Source of the DNA: Bacillota bacterium
GTDB lineage: Bacteria > Bacillota > Clostridia > Christensenellales > Aristaeellaceae
Direction of reading: 5' to 3'
DNA length: 7,073 bases
Assembly: GCA_023409955.1 (NCBI GenBank)
Contig: JAEYQQ010000083.1
Location: 1-7,073 of the forward strand
Shown here: positions 5,951-7,073 of the stretch, in pieces
Layout of the letters: each line of letters starts with the position of its first letter
Position numbering within the stretch: the stretch's first letter is position 1
Notes under the pieces: model-generated
What the model saw: only the letters and a program-made list of their open reading frames with translations
Databases searched by the model: none
What the model was told of the DNA's origin: nothing
Program-made: the position numbers and the translations under genes

Positions 5951-6676
5951 TTATGCAGCAGCTATTCTCGCAATGAGATTCACAACAAATTCTGAAATAG
6001 GCATATACAACATAGGCACAAAGATGGCAGGTAATAGATTACCAACCGATAAATGCTTATCAAATAATATGTTCAAGCCGATGCCAATGATCAACAGGCT
6101 GCCCACGGCGCTCATTTGAGCAATCAACGGCTCTGTAAACAATGGTGCAGCCCATTGAGCCAGCAGCGAAATGCTCCCCTGATACAAAAAGACTGCCAGG
6201 GCAGACATGGCAACACCAGGCCCCATGGTGCTGGCAAAAACAATGGAAGAGATGCCATCCAAGGCAGACTTTGCAATCAGTGTGCTGTTGTCGCCTTTCA
6301 GACCGCTTTCCAGGGAGCCCACAATGGCCATAGCTCCGACACAATATACCAGGCTGGCTGTTACAAAGCCTTTGGCAAAGCTGTTGTCCCCTGTGTCATG
6401 GTTGCCCGCTAGCAGCTTTTGCATCTTCAGTCCTAACTGATCCAGCCTCTTTTCAATATTCACCATGGCCCCGATTAAACCGCCGATCACAACAGACATG
6501 ATCATCGACATCATATCCTGGGTTTTGATAGCGCCCATAACACCGATTATCAAAACACACAAACCAAGACCCTGCATCACCGTTTCCCGAAGCCTTTGGG
6601 GTAAGCCCTTGCGCAGTAGAATGCCTGCCAGTGAGCCAACCAAAATGGCTGCCGTGTTGATCAATGTGCCGATCAT
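5951..6676 (-). CDS. DUF554 family integral membrane protein
   Basis: The 241-residue protein is very hydrophobic, with about seven predicted membrane segments (roughly 4-21, 36-50, 56-72, 103-122, 140-165, 186-206, 212-238). It carries the signature of the DUF554 (YdfK/YqgA) family: VYCVGAMAIVGSLESGL (110-126), KGDN (127-130) and KSALDG (136-141). The family start (MIGTLINTAAI) and length match, so the gene is complete. A charged loop (about 74-102) separates the two halves. DUF554 members are thought to be inner-membrane proteins of unknown function, possibly transporters; nothing here settles the substrate. AAGGA ten bases before the ATG serves as ribosome binding site. It is the first gene of the apparent DUF554 and acyl-CoA synthetase operon, so a role in moving an organic acid made or used by the synthetase is possible but purely inferred. 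No clear promoter was found in the 184 bases upstream. Confidence 0.92.
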   Translation of the reverse strand: MIGTLINTAAILVGSLAGILLRKGLPQRLRETVMQGLGLCVLIIGVMGAIKTQDMMSMIMSVVIGGLIGAMVNIEKRLDQLGLKMQKLLAGNHDTGDNSFAKGFVTASLVYCVGAMAIVGSLESGLKGDNSTLIAKSALDGISSIVFASTMGPGVAMSALAVFLYQGSISLLAQWAAPLFTEPLIAQMSAVGSLLIIGIGLNILFDKHLSVGNLLPAIFVPMLYMPISEFVVNLIARIAAA

Positions 6677-6860
6677 ACTATATCAGTCCTTCTTATGTAT
6701 AATGCAAATGGTAAATAGAATTGCGTCTATCGTAGAGAAAGATTTCAAATAGAGATGATATAAGGCAGGCCGATGGCTTGCGAAATAGGATATAGCGGTT
6801 CGTTCCTAATCCATGAGCTGACAGTCATCTTTCTAAATACAGTGCAGTATAAATGATTGG

Positions 6861-6894
6861 AAAAAACCTGCCCAAAGATCGACCTCTGGGCAGG
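6861..6894 (-). terminator. Intrinsic terminator of the rpmA transcript
   Basis: On the - strand CCTGCCCA (6894 down to 6887) pairs perfectly with TGGGCAGG (6874 down to 6867) around a 12-base loop, and six T follow (6866 down to 6861). It starts 24 bases beyond the rpmA stop codon. It separates the ribosomal operon from the DUF554 gene. Confidence 0.9.
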
Positions 6895-6917
6895 CTGTTT
6901 AACATAAGGACATCAAA

Positions 6918-7073
6918 TTATTGGGCAACGGTTTGCTCTGTGGGATACACGCTGACCTTTTTCTTATCCTTGCCAAGGCGCTCAAAGCGAACAATGCCAT
7001 CCACCTTGGCAAAAAGGGTGTCATCCTTGCCGATGCCTACGTTAAGGCCGGGATGGATGTGGGTGCCGCGCTG
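6918..7073 (-). CDS. rpmA: 50S ribosomal protein L27, C-terminal part (cut by the window edge)
   Basis: The last 51 residues of L27 are present, beginning QRGTHIHPGLNVGIGKDD and continuing TLFAKVDGIVRFERLGKDKK to VSVYP, then a short tail ending TVAQ and TAA at 6918-6920. L27 lies on the large subunit, and its N-terminal end reaches the peptidyl transferase centre; that end is outside the window. The QRGT, HPG and TLFAKVDG blocks are diagnostic. The loop GIGKDD replaces the common GRGGDD/GRGKDD form; a variant of that kind is not unusual in clostridia. In most Firmicutes the gene sits in rplU-ysxB-rpmA with obg behind it. Here it is followed at once by a terminator and an unrelated gene. Confidence 0.97.
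   Translation of the reverse strand, partial: QRGTHIHPGLNVGIGKDDTLFAKVDGIVRFERLGKDKKKVSVYPTEQTVAQ

Noticed and set aside
6060..6440. Several overlapping frames on both strands within the DUF554 gene
   Set aside because: They are shadows of the DUF554 frame; composition, not coding, keeps them open.
6765..6781. Hairpin GCAGGCC-GAT-GGCTTGC between rpmA and DUF554
   Set aside because: It needs a G-T pair on one strand and has a mismatch on the other, has no T run, and is too short to call a riboswitch or terminator.
6819..6827. Palindrome TGACAGTCA upstream of DUF554
   Set aside because: Nine bases with a single centre base occur readily by chance, and no promoter could be placed next to it to make it an operator.
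1..7073. CRISPR array, insertion sequence, toxin-antitoxin, phage defence or biosynthetic cluster
   Set aside because: I saw no regularly spaced repeats, transposase or terminal inverted repeats, and every substantial gene belongs to a housekeeping or metabolic family.

Overview
The window looks like a chromosomal segment of an anaerobic, low-to-mid GC Firmicute, most likely in the Clostridia. The grounds are a ribosomal L27 tail of clostridial type, AGGAGG-like ribosome binding sites, intrinsic terminators after most units, a SpoIID/LytB-family wall protein, a DUF554 membrane protein and an ADP-forming acyl-CoA synthetase. No species can be named from the sequence alone.

Left part (1-1250, + strand, visibly AT-rich): a small membrane/zinc-ribbon gene (53-445) is broken by one in-frame TAG and ends at a good terminator. 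It is followed by a complete cysteine-type glutathione peroxidase-family gene (576-1115) with its own promoter-like sequence and a strong terminator (1206-1248).

Middle (1297-1795): a tRNA-Arg(ACG) gene on the - strand, with encoded CCA, an extended -10 promoter and a terminator that reads in both directions. Next comes about 320 bases with no convincing gene.

Right part (1763-7073, all - strand, higher GC): read in the direction of transcription it holds the C-terminus of rpmA (L27, cut by the window edge) and its terminator. Then come a DUF554 membrane protein, a one-chain ADP-forming acyl-CoA synthetase with its ATP-grasp half first, and a secreted SpoIID/LytB protein with a C-terminal SH3-like domain, closed by a hairpin. 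The DUF554 and synthetase genes are 42 bases apart with no terminator between them and are probably one operon. The SpoIID-like gene follows after 126 bases, also with no clear terminator, and may be read through.

The genes do not form a recognisable new system. The points most worth checking are the single nonsense codon in the first gene, the domain order of the acyl-CoA synthetase and its unexplained pairing with DUF554, rpmA ending in a terminator without obg behind it, the composition change at the tRNA gene, and the TTG start of the SpoIID-like gene.
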